Shown: positions 55,754 through 63,957 of the stretch, in pieces | Layout: every line of letters begins with the position of its first letter | Position numbering within the stretch: the stretch's first letter is position 1 | DNA from: Alistipes sp. | Lineage (GTDB): Bacteria > Bacteroidota > Bacteroidia > Bacteroidales > Rikenellaceae | Assembly: GCA_017624955.1 (NCBI GenBank) | Contig: JAGAMA010000012.1 | Coordinates: 1 to 64,000 of the forward strand | Length of the DNA stretch: 64,000 bases | Direction of reading: 5' to 3' | Notes under the pieces: generated by a model | What the model was told of the DNA's origin: nothing | Database searches by the model: none | Seen by the model: the letters and a program-made list of their open reading frames with translations, nothing else | Program-made: the position numbers and the translations under genes

Positions 55754-57025
55754 ATGGTAGATATTTTTGATCGCCTGGAAAAGAATGCCGGTGGCCCGAT
55801 TGGCCAGTACATGGGTTTTGCACACGGTTACTACGCCTTCCCGAAGCTGGAGGGTGAGATTGGTCCCCGCATGAAGTTCCGTGGTAAGGAGATGCTCAAC
55901 TGGAGCTTGAACAACTATCTGGGTCTGGCTAACCACCCCGAGGTACGCAAGGCCGATGCCGAGGGTGCTGCCAAGTTTGGTATGGCTGCCCCGATGGGTG
56001 CCCGCATGATGAGCGGTCAGACGGTATATCACGAGCAGCTGGAGCGTGAGCTCTGCGCCTTCGTGGGTAAGGAGGATGCCTTCCTCTTGAACTTCGGCTA
56101 CCAGGGCATGATCTCGATCATCGACTGCCTGCTCACGCCGCGTGACGTGGTGGTTTACGATGCCGAGGCTCACGCCTGCATCATCGACGGTCTGCGCATG
56201 CACAAGGGCAAGCGCTTCGTCTTTGGCCACAACGATATGGAGTCGCTGCGCCTGCAGCTGAAGCACGCCACGGACCTGGCCGAGGAGCAGCGTGGTGGTG
56301 TGCTGGTCATCACGGAGGGTGTCTTCGGTATGAAGGGTGACCTGGGTAAGCTGGATGAGATCGTAGCCCTGAAGAAGGAGTTCCAGTTCCGCCTGCTGGT
56401 GGACGATGCACACGGCTTCGGTACGATGGGTCCCCAGGGTCGCGGTACGGCAGCCCACTTCGGCGTAGTGGATGGTGTGGATGTGCTGTTCAACACCTTC
56501 GCCAAGTCGATGGCCGGTATCGGTGCATTCGTAGCCGGTCCCCGTTGGCTCGTAAACCTGCTGCGCTACAACATGCGTTCGCAGCTCTATGCCAAGTCGC
56601 TCCCGATGCCGATGGTAATCGGTGCCCTGAAGCGTATCGAGCTGATCCGCGAGCACCCCGAGTTCCAGGAGAAGCTCTGGACGATCGTACGCGCCATGCA
56701 GTCGAAGCTGGTCGAGAACGGCTTTGATATCGGTGTGACGAACTCGCCCGTAACGCCCGTATTCCTCAAGGGTGGCGTTCAGGAGGCTACGAACCTCGTA
56801 GTGGACCTGCGCGAGAACCACAACGTATTCTGCTCGATGGTGATCTACCCCGTTATCCCGAAGGGCGAGATCATCCTGCGCATCATCCCCACGGCCGCTC
56901 ACACGCTGGAGGATGTGGACTACACGATCGAGGCCTTCAAGCAGGTTCGCGACAAGCTCACGAACGGCACCTACGCTTCGATGCCGATTCCGCTGCGCGC
57001 CGACGAGAATTTCAAGGTTCGCTAA
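55754..57025 (+). CDS. alpha-oxoamine synthase (serine palmitoyl-/cysteate acyltransferase type)
   Basis: 423 aa PLP enzyme of the KBL/BioF/SPT family: WSLNNYLGLANHPEV near 50, GARMMSGQTVYHEQLE near 80-95, VDDAHGFGTMGPQGRGT near 215-231 and TFAKSMAGIGAF with the PLP lysine near 251. Condenses an acyl thioester with an amino acid. In Bacteroidales close relatives make 3-ketosphinganine (serine), in Alistipes-type bacteria also sulfonolipid precursors (cysteate), and others act in threonine or biotin pathways; the sequence alone does not decide. No bio, tdh or kbl partners are nearby, which favours a lipid role. Codons favour GGT, typical of strong expression. Confidence 0.8.
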   Translation: MVDIFDRLEKNAGGPIGQYMGFAHGYYAFPKLEGEIGPRMKFRGKEMLNWSLNNYLGLANHPEVRKADAEGAAKFGMAAPMGARMMSGQTVYHEQLERELCAFVGKEDAFLLNFGYQGMISIIDCLLTPRDVVVYDAEAHACIIDGLRMHKGKRFVFGHNDMESLRLQLKHATDLAEEQRGGVLVITEGVFGMKGDLGKLDEIVALKKEFQFRLLVDDAHGFGTMGPQGRGTAAHFGVVDGVDVLFNTFAKSMAGIGAFVAGPRWLVNLLRYNMRSQLYAKSLPMPMVIGALKRIELIREHPEFQEKLWTIVRAMQSKLVENGFDIGVTNSPVTPVFLKGGVQEATNLVVDLRENHNVFCSMVIYPVIPKGEIILRIIPTAAHTLEDVDYTIEAFKQVRDKLTNGTYASMPIPLRADENFKVR

Positions 57026-57035
57026 ACGAAGAAAA

Positions 57036-57062
57036 AACCTCCGAGCAATCGGAGGTTTTTTT
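57036..57062 (+). terminator. terminator after alpha-oxoamine synthase
   Basis: AACCTCCGA (57036-57044) pairs with TCGGAGGTT (57049-57057) with a T-run. Confidence 0.88.
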
Positions 57063-57065
57063 AGC

Positions 57066-57120
57066 TATCAGCAGTCAGCAGTCAGCGGTCAGTGGGCCCA
57101 GTAGCCCCAGTAGCCCCAGC
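57066..57120. repeat. composite heptamer and nonamer array
   Basis: Three to four heptamers around CAGTCAG(C/G) are followed by three nonamers around CCCAGTAGC. Same two families, in the same order, as 28830-28921. Positions 57121-57275 show no gene or promoter I can support. Confidence 0.78.
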
Positions 57121-57275
57121 AAAAACGGGGGCAATTAGCACCACCCGTTTTTGATTTTAGAGGAGCAGATTTTGGGCTTCGCGCAGTGGGTGCGGATGGG
57201 ACATACTAAAGGTATTTCCCATTCGCAGCCCGCAAGGGAAGTGCAAAAGGTGCCCTATAAAATCGAAAACAAAAA

Positions 57276-57305
57276 GAGAGGGGAGGTAAAAAAACCTCCC
57301 CTCTC
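57276..57305 (-). terminator. terminator of ECF sigma / small ORF transcript
   Basis: GAGAGGGGAGGT (57276-57287) pairs perfectly with ACCTCCCCTCTC (57294-57305), loop of six. On the minus strand the stem is followed by TTTTTGTTTTC, so it ends transcription from the right. Confidence 0.85.
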
Positions 57306-57323
57306 CCATCAAAAATTAACCCT

Positions 57324-57464
57324 CTATATATCCCCTTGACCCAGAACATCGGTAAGGTAGTGATGGAGCAGGAAGAGCTCGTGATCACCTTGAAAAACCT
57401 CACACATGAGAAGTTCGTCGTCGGAGATGGCATTTAACTGTTTGTCGTGGTCGATATCCTCCAT
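57324..57464 (-). CDS. 46-aa acidic small protein downstream of the ECF sigma gene
   Basis: ATG at 57464, stop at 57324. The protein begins MEDIDHDKQLNAISDDELLM and continues to YLTDVLGQGDI; it is strongly acidic and probably helical, with one Cys and three adjacent His/Tyr positions (LHHY). It lies 68 bp after the sigma gene on the same strand and just before a strong terminator on that strand, which is the expected position for a cotranscribed partner. No family recognised. Anti-sigma or sigma-modulating function would be a guess. Confidence 0.55.
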   Translation of the reverse strand: MEDIDHDKQLNAISDDELLMCEVFQGDHELFLLHHYLTDVLGQGDI

Positions 57465-57532
57465 AGGCAGATGCGTTTTTTTAAGTTTCTTTACTTATAA
57501 ACGCACCCACGCGGGGAATATTGTGTGAAGGG

Positions 57533-58117
57533 CTAACTTAATACCATCTTTTTTTCCTGAATCATGCGGCGCAGGTTGATCAGCGCATAGCGCATGCGAC
57601 CCAGGGCGGTATTTACGCTTACGTCGGTAGCCTCGGCAATCTCCTTGAAGGTCAGGTTGGCGTAGTAGCGCATCTTGACCACCTCACGCTGCTCGGCGGG
57701 AAGCTCCTCGATGAGGGCGCGAATATCGGCGGCAATCTGGTCGCTGACCATGCGATCCTCGACGGTCGGCTCCGAGAAGCGGATCGTGCCCAGCACATCG
57801 TAACCGGCATCGGCCTCGGTGAGCTGCTTCTGCTGCTTCTCACGGCGGAAGTGGTCGATCACCTGGTTGTGGGCGATGCGCAGAATCCATGAGAGGAATT
57901 TGCCGCTATCGACATAGCGACCCTCGTCAATGACACGAACAACTTTGATTAAGGTATCCTGGAGAATGTCGTCGGCCAAATCACGATCCTTCACCATCAT
58001 ACGGATATAATCGCGTACACGGCGGCTGTGACGGTCGATAAGCTGCGAAATGGCACTTTGATCACCTGCAAGGTACTGACCGAGCAATGCGCGGTCACTC
58101 TGTACTTGAGCGTTCAT
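57533..58117 (-). CDS. RNA polymerase sigma-70 factor, ECF subfamily
   Basis: 194 aa with sigma region 2 (DYIRMMVKDRDLADDILQDTLIKVVRV, FLSWILRIAHNQVIDHFRREK) and region 4 (LPAEQREVVKMRYYANLTFKEIAEATDVSVNTALGRMRYALINLR). No anti-sigma FecR or zinc-finger gene is adjacent; instead a 46-aa ORF follows. Its promoter shares a 14-bp core with that of the neighbouring outer-membrane gene, which hints at a common regulon (inference). Confidence 0.93.
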   Translation of the reverse strand: MNAQVQSDRALLGQYLAGDQSAISQLIDRHSRRVRDYIRMMVKDRDLADDILQDTLIKVVRVIDEGRYVDSGKFLSWILRIAHNQVIDHFRREKQQKQLTEADAGYDVLGTIRFSEPTVEDRMVSDQIAADIRALIEELPAEQREVVKMRYYANLTFKEIAEATDVSVNTALGRMRYALINLRRMIQEKKMVLS

Positions 58118-58234
58118 ACTCTTTCGTTTTTAAGGGTTAAAAGAGTAGAGTTTTCTCGATAGGCAATCCTTTTTTAGTGCGTAAAGCGGTGAATAAATTG
58201 GTTTTCGCAAGCCTCTTTGGCTTTGTTTTCGATT

Positions 58235-58266
58235 GCAAGATACGCATTCTTTTTCGATTCTCCAAA
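58235..58266 (-). promoter_or_regulatory. promoter for ECF sigma gene (TATCTTGC type)
   Basis: Minus strand: TTTG (58263-58266), 20-bp spacer, TATCTTGC (58235-58242) within CGTATCTTGCAATC. Confidence 0.6.
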
Positions 58267-58427
58267 TTTTAGTCATTTCATCCCTCTCGGTAAACGAGCG
58301 ACAGAAGGGGCAAAAATCGTGCCGAGAGAGTCACACAGCGGCGTTTTCACACCCCAAGCCCTCGTGTGACCGAACGGGTGAATCGCCCAAAGAGGCGGGT
58401 GAAAATTTCGGTTTTTAGCCTCCTCGT

Positions 58428-58458
58428 TTTGCTTTTTGACACATTTTTCGTATCTTGC
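58428..58458 (+). promoter_or_regulatory. promoter for outer-membrane protein gene (TATCTTGC type)
   Basis: Plus strand: TTTG (58428-58431), 19-bp spacer, TATCTTGC (58451-58458), embedded in the same 14-mer CGTATCTTGCAATC as the sigma promoter. Confidence 0.65.
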
Positions 58459-58481
58459 AATCTGAGAAAACTACGCCTGTT

Positions 58482-61163
58482 ATGAAACGCTTCTGCCTAT
58501 TGATTGTGGCCCTGTTCGGGGTTTGGAACCTGCACGCACAAATCAAAGAGCTGTCACACGCCGAGGGAGGCCCCGACCTCCCGACCCTCCACATTCATGT
58601 ATGGGATGCCGGCAGCAGGGAGCCGATGCCCGGCGCAACCGTCACGGTGATCCCCTCACCCGGAGATACGCTGCATGCAGCCACCAACCGCAATGGTTAT
58701 CTACGACTCAACCCCGTACTCAAAGAGGACTCCATCACCCTGCGTGCCAGCTATGTGGGCTACAAGACGCAGGAGCGTCGTTTGCCGGCCCGTTACACGG
58801 CACGCTACGAGGTGAATATGCAGATCGACTCGTTGCAGATCTCGGCCATCGTCATTCAGGGCAAGCAGATCGCGATGATTCAACGTGGCGACACGACGCT
58901 CTACAACGCATCGGCCTTCAAGACCATGCGTGGCGACCGCATGGGTGAGCTGCTGAAGCAGTTGCCGGGTGTGGAGATTCGCGGCGAGAAGCTCTACGCC
59001 GGCGGTGAGGAGGTGACGATGATCCTGATCAACGGCTCGATGCTCTTCGGGCGCAACACGCAAGCGGCGATGGATCTGATTCGCAGCGACAACGTCGAGC
59101 GTGTGCGCGTCTATGACCAACACGCCACCGACCGTCTTATTGAGCAGGATACGCTGAAGCCCAAGGAGCGCGTGATGGATGTGCAGACCAAGCAGCAGGT
59201 ACGCCAAGTGAGCGAGGTGCAACTCTCGGCCGCTGCCGGTGCTTATGTCGCGGGCGACGGGGAGTCCGGCAATCCGCTGGGGACACTCGGCGCCTTCTAC
59301 CGTCGCTATGCCGCCGAGAAAATGGGAATCTTCTTCTATGGCACAGCCGACTACAACACACGAAACACCAATCCGACCACGCAACCCACGCGCGGGCTCA
59401 ATCTCTCGCTGGCACTCACCCACAACAAGGCACGCAAACACACCTTCACGCAGACCGTCATGCTCAACACCGAGCGCAACAAACGCAACTCGCTGAGCGA
59501 AAATCGCTACATGGCTCATGGGGAGATGCCGGCCTACACCGCGACGATAGACAACCAGGACCAGGAGGGCAACCTCGACCTGGACTACAATGTCCGTTAC
59601 AACCGCAAGGTGGGACAACGGAACACCTTCAGCATCAGTGCTTCGGCCCACTACAAGACCAACCACACCGATTGGCACCACCTCACGCTCAACACCCTGC
59701 CCGAGGCTCGCTATGGCACCGATGTACGCAATCGCGACGAGGCTCGCGGCTACGGGGTCAATCTGAGCAGCAGCTACCGCCAGATGTTCGAGAAGCCCAA
59801 TCGCACACTGAGTCTGTCGCTGAGCTACCTCCTGGACAATCAACGGGGCGATGGGCTGACCATCGACACGACAGCCATGAGTACCAGCCCGCAATGGAGA
59901 ACCAGTCGCCTGAGAGCCTCGACCAACGAGCTCCACGCGCGTATCGACTACACCGAGCCATTGGCCAAGCGGTGGTGTTACAAAACGGCCTACCACTTCT
60001 CGCTCAACAACGACCACTCCGACCTCTTGAGTTGGGATGAGTTGTTGCAGCAGCGCGACACGGTCGGCACACACCACTACACCTACCGCTACCTGAGTTA
60101 TTGGTGGAGCAACAGCATCGAGTACACCAACAAGGATCGCTCGTTGAGCTCAACGCTGGGCCTCACGCACTACTTCACGCGCATCGGCAGCGAGGAGCAC
60201 TTCCCCGTCGGCTATGATCAGCGCACGCGCTACCGCCACTGGACACCCTCGCTGATTGTCAGCTACCGCAAAAAGTCGCTCCGCCTGACGGCCCGCTACA
60301 GTGAATCACCCACCGTGCCGGCCATCGAGCAACTGCGCCCCTACATCGACGACAGCTCGCCGCTCTTCCTCACGGCCGGTAACCCCACGCTCGAGCAACC
60401 CCTGTCGCGCACGGCACGCTTCACGATCAACCTCAACCGCGCCAAGCAGGCCACAAGTCTTGAGTTGAACGGCTCGTACCGCTTCACCTCGAACCAGATC
60501 GTCAATCAGGTGCGTTACTTTGCCGAGGAGACCTACCTGCCCGAGTACGACTACACCACGACGGCCGGAGCATCGCTCTCCGAGCCGGTGAATGTCAATG
60601 GTGCTCGGAACTTCTCGACCCGTCTGGCTCTGGCCAAGAAGTCGAACGCGCTGAAGGCCACCTTCCGCCTCTCGGCCGACCACCTCTATCAACGCAACCC
60701 CTTCTACCAAAACACGACCCTCAGCATCAACGATGCCCATACGGCCAACCTGACGCTACAATACATCAGCAACTTCTCGCAACATGTCGAGCTGACGCTG
60801 CGCAACACCCTCGGCAAGGGGTGGCACAACCGCGACGGGAAGGAACTCTACGAGTCGATCAACGAGCTGGTGGGCGGCACGCTGCGTGTTAACTTCCTGA
60901 AACGCTTCTGGGTGCAGGGCGACGGCAATTACTCCTACTCGAACACCACGCGCGAGGGGATGCGTATCGAGCAGACGATTCTCAACCTCTCGGTCAGCTG
61001 CAAATTCGGCAAGGATGATATGGGCGAAGTATCGTTGCACGCCAACGACCTGCTCGATAGGACGAAGAGCCTCACGGTGACCACCACCGACGACTACATC
61101 CGCGTGATGCGTAGCGATCTGTTCGGACGCAGTTTCTACTGCAAATTCATGGTGCGCTTCTAA
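58482..61163 (+). CDS. TonB-dependent-receptor-like outer-membrane beta-barrel protein
   Basis: 893 aa from the ATG giving a signal peptide (VWNLHAQ). Residues ~35-110 are a carboxypeptidase-regulatory-like domain (MPGATVTVIPSPGDTLHAATNRNGYL ... ASYVGYKT). A plug-like region follows (MGELLKQLPGVEIRGEKLYAGGEEVTMILINGSMLFG), then a ~650-residue barrel with alternating aromatic strands ending ...SFYCKFMVRF, the terminal-Phe barrel signal. No SusD partner is present. It resembles the outer-membrane beta-barrel family distinct from SusC; ligand unknown. Confidence 0.85.
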   Translation: MKRFCLLIVALFGVWNLHAQIKELSHAEGGPDLPTLHIHVWDAGSREPMPGATVTVIPSPGDTLHAATNRNGYLRLNPVLKEDSITLRASYVGYKTQERRLPARYTARYEVNMQIDSLQISAIVIQGKQIAMIQRGDTTLYNASAFKTMRGDRMGELLKQLPGVEIRGEKLYAGGEEVTMILINGSMLFGRNTQAAMDLIRSDNVERVRVYDQHATDRLIEQDTLKPKERVMDVQTKQQVRQVSEVQLSAAAGAYVAGDGESGNPLGTLGAFYRRYAAEKMGIFFYGTADYNTRNTNPTTQPTRGLNLSLALTHNKARKHTFTQTVMLNTERNKRNSLSENRYMAHGEMPAYTATIDNQDQEGNLDLDYNVRYNRKVGQRNTFSISASAHYKTNHTDWHHLTLNTLPEARYGTDVRNRDEARGYGVNLSSSYRQMFEKPNRTLSLSLSYLLDNQRGDGLTIDTTAMSTSPQWRTSRLRASTNELHARIDYTEPLAKRWCYKTAYHFSLNNDHSDLLSWDELLQQRDTVGTHHYTYRYLSYWWSNSIEYTNKDRSLSSTLGLTHYFTRIGSEEHFPVGYDQRTRYRHWTPSLIVSYRKKSLRLTARYSESPTVPAIEQLRPYIDDSSPLFLTAGNPTLEQPLSRTARFTINLNRAKQATSLELNGSYRFTSNQIVNQVRYFAEETYLPEYDYTTTAGASLSEPVNVNGARNFSTRLALAKKSNALKATFRLSADHLYQRNPFYQNTTLSINDAHTANLTLQYISNFSQHVELTLRNTLGKGWHNRDGKELYESINELVGGTLRVNFLKRFWVQGDGNYSYSNTTREGMRIEQTILNLSVSCKFGKDDMGEVSLHANDLLDRTKSLTVTTTDDYIRVMRSDLFGRSFYCKFMVRF

Positions 61164-61181
61164 CGACCCAAATACAAAAAA

Positions 61182-61215
61182 GGGGGCTGTCCAACTCACT
61201 TGTTAGACAGCCCCC
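61182..61215. terminator. bidirectional terminator outer-membrane gene / SGNH hydrolase
   Basis: GGGGGCTGTC (61182-61191) and GACAGCCCCC (61206-61215), 10-bp stem, A-run on the left side; between convergent genes. Confidence 0.85.
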
Positions 61216-61235
61216 ATACATTTCTTATCAAAGTA

Positions 61236-62072
61236 TTACTCAAAGTCGGCAGGATGCGCCAGCAACTGATACATGAGCGCCTTGGCCATACGATACTGCC
61301 CGTCGCTATTGGGGTGCAGGCGGTCGTTCTCTGCGCTGCGGAAGTAGGGAGCGTGCTCATCCATGACGGGATAGAGACCGCAGATCGAGTTCAGGTCGAT
61401 TACGGGCACAGCCCACACGTTGCCGATCTCCTGGTAGACCTTGAGGTAGTCCGAGAGGAAGAGACCCACCTTGTTCGAGTAGAGCTCATCGGGCTGGATG
61501 TTGCGGTTGCGGCTGCGGAAGATGGCGCGGTGAATCGGCGTGAGGACGATGATCTGCTTCGTGGGGTAGTGCTTCTTAAGGAAGGTCATCGCCTTGTTGA
61601 TGCGGCCACGCACGGTCGAATCGTCCATAATCGGGGTGCGCTGCCAGCGATACTCCTTCGTACCGTCGGGGTTCACCTCGAGATTCACGGGCTTCTCCTC
61701 GTACCACTCGCCGATGGGGACACAGGCGTTGAAGTCGTTCGTGCCCATGAAGATAAAGATGGCATCCACCTCCTGGCCCTGCTTCTCGATCATGCGCTCG
61801 GCCTGGGGGATGACCTGGTGCCACTGGTTACCGCTGATGCCGTACACCGTCGGCACGATACCGAGCAGTTCCTCCAGATACTGCCAATAGACCTTCTGCG
61901 TCGTGGTCTGACGCTCGTCGGTGATCGAGTCGCCCAGGTAGGCTACACGCTTGCCGTACCACTGATTCTGAATCGTGAGCTGCTTCGGCTCCTCCTGCTT
62001 CTTCTTGGCCTCGACCGTGAGGGGCATCACCACTGCCACGGCCAGGACCAAAGCAAAAAATTTGCGCATCAT
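61236..62072 (-). CDS. secreted SGNH/GDSL hydrolase
   Basis: 278 aa with signal peptide (MPLTVEA). Block I YLGDSITDER with catalytic Ser49, block III FMGTNDF near 110, and block V DRLHPNSDG near 255 with the Asp-His pair. An esterase acting on carbohydrate or lipid esters in the envelope. Start could be either of two adjacent ATGs (62072 or 62069). It follows proS by 32 bp. Confidence 0.9.
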   Translation of the reverse strand: MMRKFFALVLAVAVVMPLTVEAKKKQEEPKQLTIQNQWYGKRVAYLGDSITDERQTTTQKVYWQYLEELLGIVPTVYGISGNQWHQVIPQAERMIEKQGQEVDAIFIFMGTNDFNACVPIGEWYEEKPVNLEVNPDGTKEYRWQRTPIMDDSTVRGRINKAMTFLKKHYPTKQIIVLTPIHRAIFRSRNRNIQPDELYSNKVGLFLSDYLKVYQEIGNVWAVPVIDLNSICGLYPVMDEHAPYFRSAENDRLHPNSDGQYRMAKALMYQLLAHPADFE

Positions 62073-62104
62073 AGTTATAGGTAAGTTTTAAGGTTCTTGT
62101 CGGT

Positions 62105-63589
62105 TTAGTAGCTGCGTGCGAAGAGTACGCGGCGGTGCGAAGGCTTGCCCGAGAAGATGCAGACACCCTCCTCCTCCACGGCATCCAGGGGGATGCAGCG
62201 GATCGTGGCCTTCGTAGCCTCCTTGATGGCCACCTCGGTCTCCACCGTACCGTCCCAGTGGGCCGAGATGAAGCCGCCCTTCTCGTCCAGCACGCGCTGG
62301 AACTCCTCCCACGAATCGACCTTCGTGATCATCGAGTTGCGGTAGTCGAGTGCCTTTTGGAAGATGTTCTGCTGGATGTCGGTCATCAGCTGCTCGATCA
62401 GATCCTCCAGACCCTCCTGCGATACGGTCTGCTTCTCCAGCGTGTCGCGGCGCACGAGCTCGATCGTGCCGTTCTCCATGTCGCGGCCACCCATCGCCAG
62501 GCGCACGGGCACACCCTTGAGCTCATACTCGGCGAACTTGAAGCCGGGACGCACGTTGTCGCGGTCGTCGATCTTAACGCTGATACCGCGCTTCTTAAGC
62601 TCGGCAGCGATCGCATCGAAACGCTCGCAGATGGCGGCCAGCTGGTCAGCCGACTTGTAGATCGGCACCATCACCACCTGAATCGGGGCGAGCTTCGGAG
62701 GCAGTACCAGACCGTTGTTGTCCGAGTGAGCCATGATCAGGGCACCCATCAGGCGGGTCGAAACGCCCCACGAGGTGGCCCATACATACTCCTGCTTACC
62801 CTCCTTATTGACATACTGCACATCGAAAGCCTTGGCAAAGTTCTGACCCAGGAAGTGCGACGTACCGCTCTGCAGCGCCTTGCCGTCCTGCATCAGCGCC
62901 TCGATCGTCAGCGTATCCTCGGCACCTGCGAAGCGCTCGTTGGGCGACTTGTGGCCTACGACCACGGGCAGAGCCATCCAATCCTGGGCAAACGACTCGT
63001 AAACGTGTACCATCTTCTCGGCCTCCTCGATCGCCTCCTCGCGCGTAGCGTGTGCCGTGTGGCCCTCCTGCCAGAGGAACTCGGCCGTACGGAGGAACAG
63101 GCGCGTACGCATCTCCCAGCGCACGACGTTGGCCCACTGGTTGCAGAGAATCGGCAGGTCGCGGTAGGACTGAATCCAATTCTTGTAGGTGTTCCAAATG
63201 ATGGTCTCCGAGGTGGGACGCACGATGAGCTCCTCCTCCAACTTGGCAGCGGGATCGACTACCACACCCTTACCCTCGGGGTCGTTCTTGAGGCGGTAGT
63301 GCGTCACCACGGCGCACTCCTTGGCGAAGCCCTCGACATGGTTGGCCTCACGCGAGAAGAAGGACTTGGGGATAAAGAGGGGGAAGTAGGCGTTCTGGTG
63401 GCCCGTCTCCTTGAACATCTTGTCCAGGGCCTCGTGCATCTTCTCCCAGATGGCGTAGCCGTAGGGCTTGATCACCATACAGCCGCGCACGGCGGAGTTC
63501 TCGGCCAAACCGGCCTTCATTACCAGATCATTATACCATTGCGAGTAGTTCTCGTCCGACTTGGTCAGATCTTTCAGTTCTTTTGCCAT
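62105..63589 (-). CDS. proS: prolyl-tRNA synthetase (archaeal/eukaryotic type)
   Basis: 494 aa. Class II synthetase lacking the editing INS domain of the long bacterial form. Motif 2 region [31 protein letters not shown] near 130-160 and motif 3 [24 protein letters not shown] near 265-288. The C-terminal anticodon-binding domain and the extra zinc-binding-like end ([24 protein letters not shown]) are those of the ProS type 3 group. Confidence 0.96.
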   Translation of the reverse strand: MAKELKDLTKSDENYSQWYNDLVMKAGLAENSAVRGCMVIKPYGYAIWEKMHEALDKMFKETGHQNAYFPLFIPKSFFSREANHVEGFAKECAVVTHYRLKNDPEGKGVVVDPAAKLEEELIVRPTSETIIWNTYKNWIQSYRDLPILCNQWANVVRWEMRTRLFLRTAEFLWQEGHTAHATREEAIEEAEKMVHVYESFAQDWMALPVVVGHKSPNERFAGAEDTLTIEALMQDGKALQSGTSHFLGQNFAKAFDVQYVNKEGKQEYVWATSWGVSTRLMGALIMAHSDNNGLVLPPKLAPIQVVMVPIYKSADQLAAICERFDAIAAELKKRGISVKIDDRDNVRPGFKFAEYELKGVPVRLAMGGRDMENGTIELVRRDTLEKQTVSQEGLEDLIEQLMTDIQQNIFQKALDYRNSMITKVDSWEEFQRVLDEKGGFISAHWDGTVETEVAIKEATKATIRCIPLDAVEEEGVCIFSGKPSHRRVLFARSY

Positions 63590-63634
63590 AGTGTCTATGT
63601 TGTTATTTTTGAATTTGCTTCTATTTCAACCTAC

Positions 63635-63642
63635 AAAGATAG
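63635..63642 (-). promoter_or_regulatory. -7 box for proS
   Basis: TATCTTTG on the minus strand, 45 bp upstream of the ATG. Confidence 0.6.
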
Positions 63643-63761
63643 GAATTCTAATTCAAAATTTAGAATTTAGCATTCAAAATTATTCAGGGAGCAAAAAACA
63701 TAAGCGTATAAGCACCAAGACCGACACCTTCCATAGACCGTATAGGCCGCTTAAGAGAGGG

Positions 63762-63813
63762 TGTCACATGTGTCACACTTCCCCACCCCCTGTGACACTG
63801 TGACACCGTGACA
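63762..63813. repeat. third TGTCAC/GTGACA iteron hairpin
   Basis: TGTCAC at 63762 and 63771 (9-bp spacing), a C-rich gap, then GTGACA at 63792, 63800 and 63808 (8-bp spacing). The spacing pattern equals a shortened left arm of the ATPase element. A run of seven A follows. No ATPase gene is in the remaining 190 bp. Confidence 0.85.
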
Positions 63814-63864
63814 AAAAAAGGCCGCAGCTTCCGCCACAGCCCTAATTCAACATTATTTTCAGTA

Positions 63865-63900
63865 GGCTCAGTCGCCCCAGTAGGCTCAGTTGGCCCAGCC
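63865..63900. repeat. 9-bp tandem array near window end
   Basis: Four nonamers around GGCTCAGTC/GCCCCAGTA. Same family as 51344-51385. Confidence 0.7.
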
Positions 63901-63918
63901 AATTCTTAATTCTTAACC

Positions 63919-63957
63919 CTAAAACCGCACACCAAAGGAGATCCGCCACCGTTGTCA
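63919..63957 (-). pseudogene. possible remnant C-terminus of an outer-membrane barrel gene
   Basis: Reading from the stop at 63919 backwards on the minus strand gives QRWRISFGVRF, a typical beta-barrel C-terminal strand ending in Phe, but an in-frame TGA at 63955-63957 precedes it immediately. It may be the relic of a gene lost or frameshifted to the right; the window edge prevents a decision. The remaining 63958-64000 shows nothing else. Confidence 0.3.

Larger units (their letters stand above)
58118..58481. other. regulatory gap between ECF sigma and outer-membrane genes
   Basis: Contains the promoter of each gene at its edges. Between them are two inverted repeats: CTCTCGG near 58274 with CCGAGAG near 58322, and GTCACAC (58330-58336) with GTGTGAC (58364-58370). 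No ORF of note. The inverted repeats could mark operator sites or a short RNA. Confidence 0.5.

Noticed and set aside
57206-57433. A 75-codon minus-strand frame in the gap after the alpha-oxoamine synthase
   Set aside because: It reads through the strong terminator stem at 57276-57305 and overlaps the better supported 46-codon ORF in another frame.
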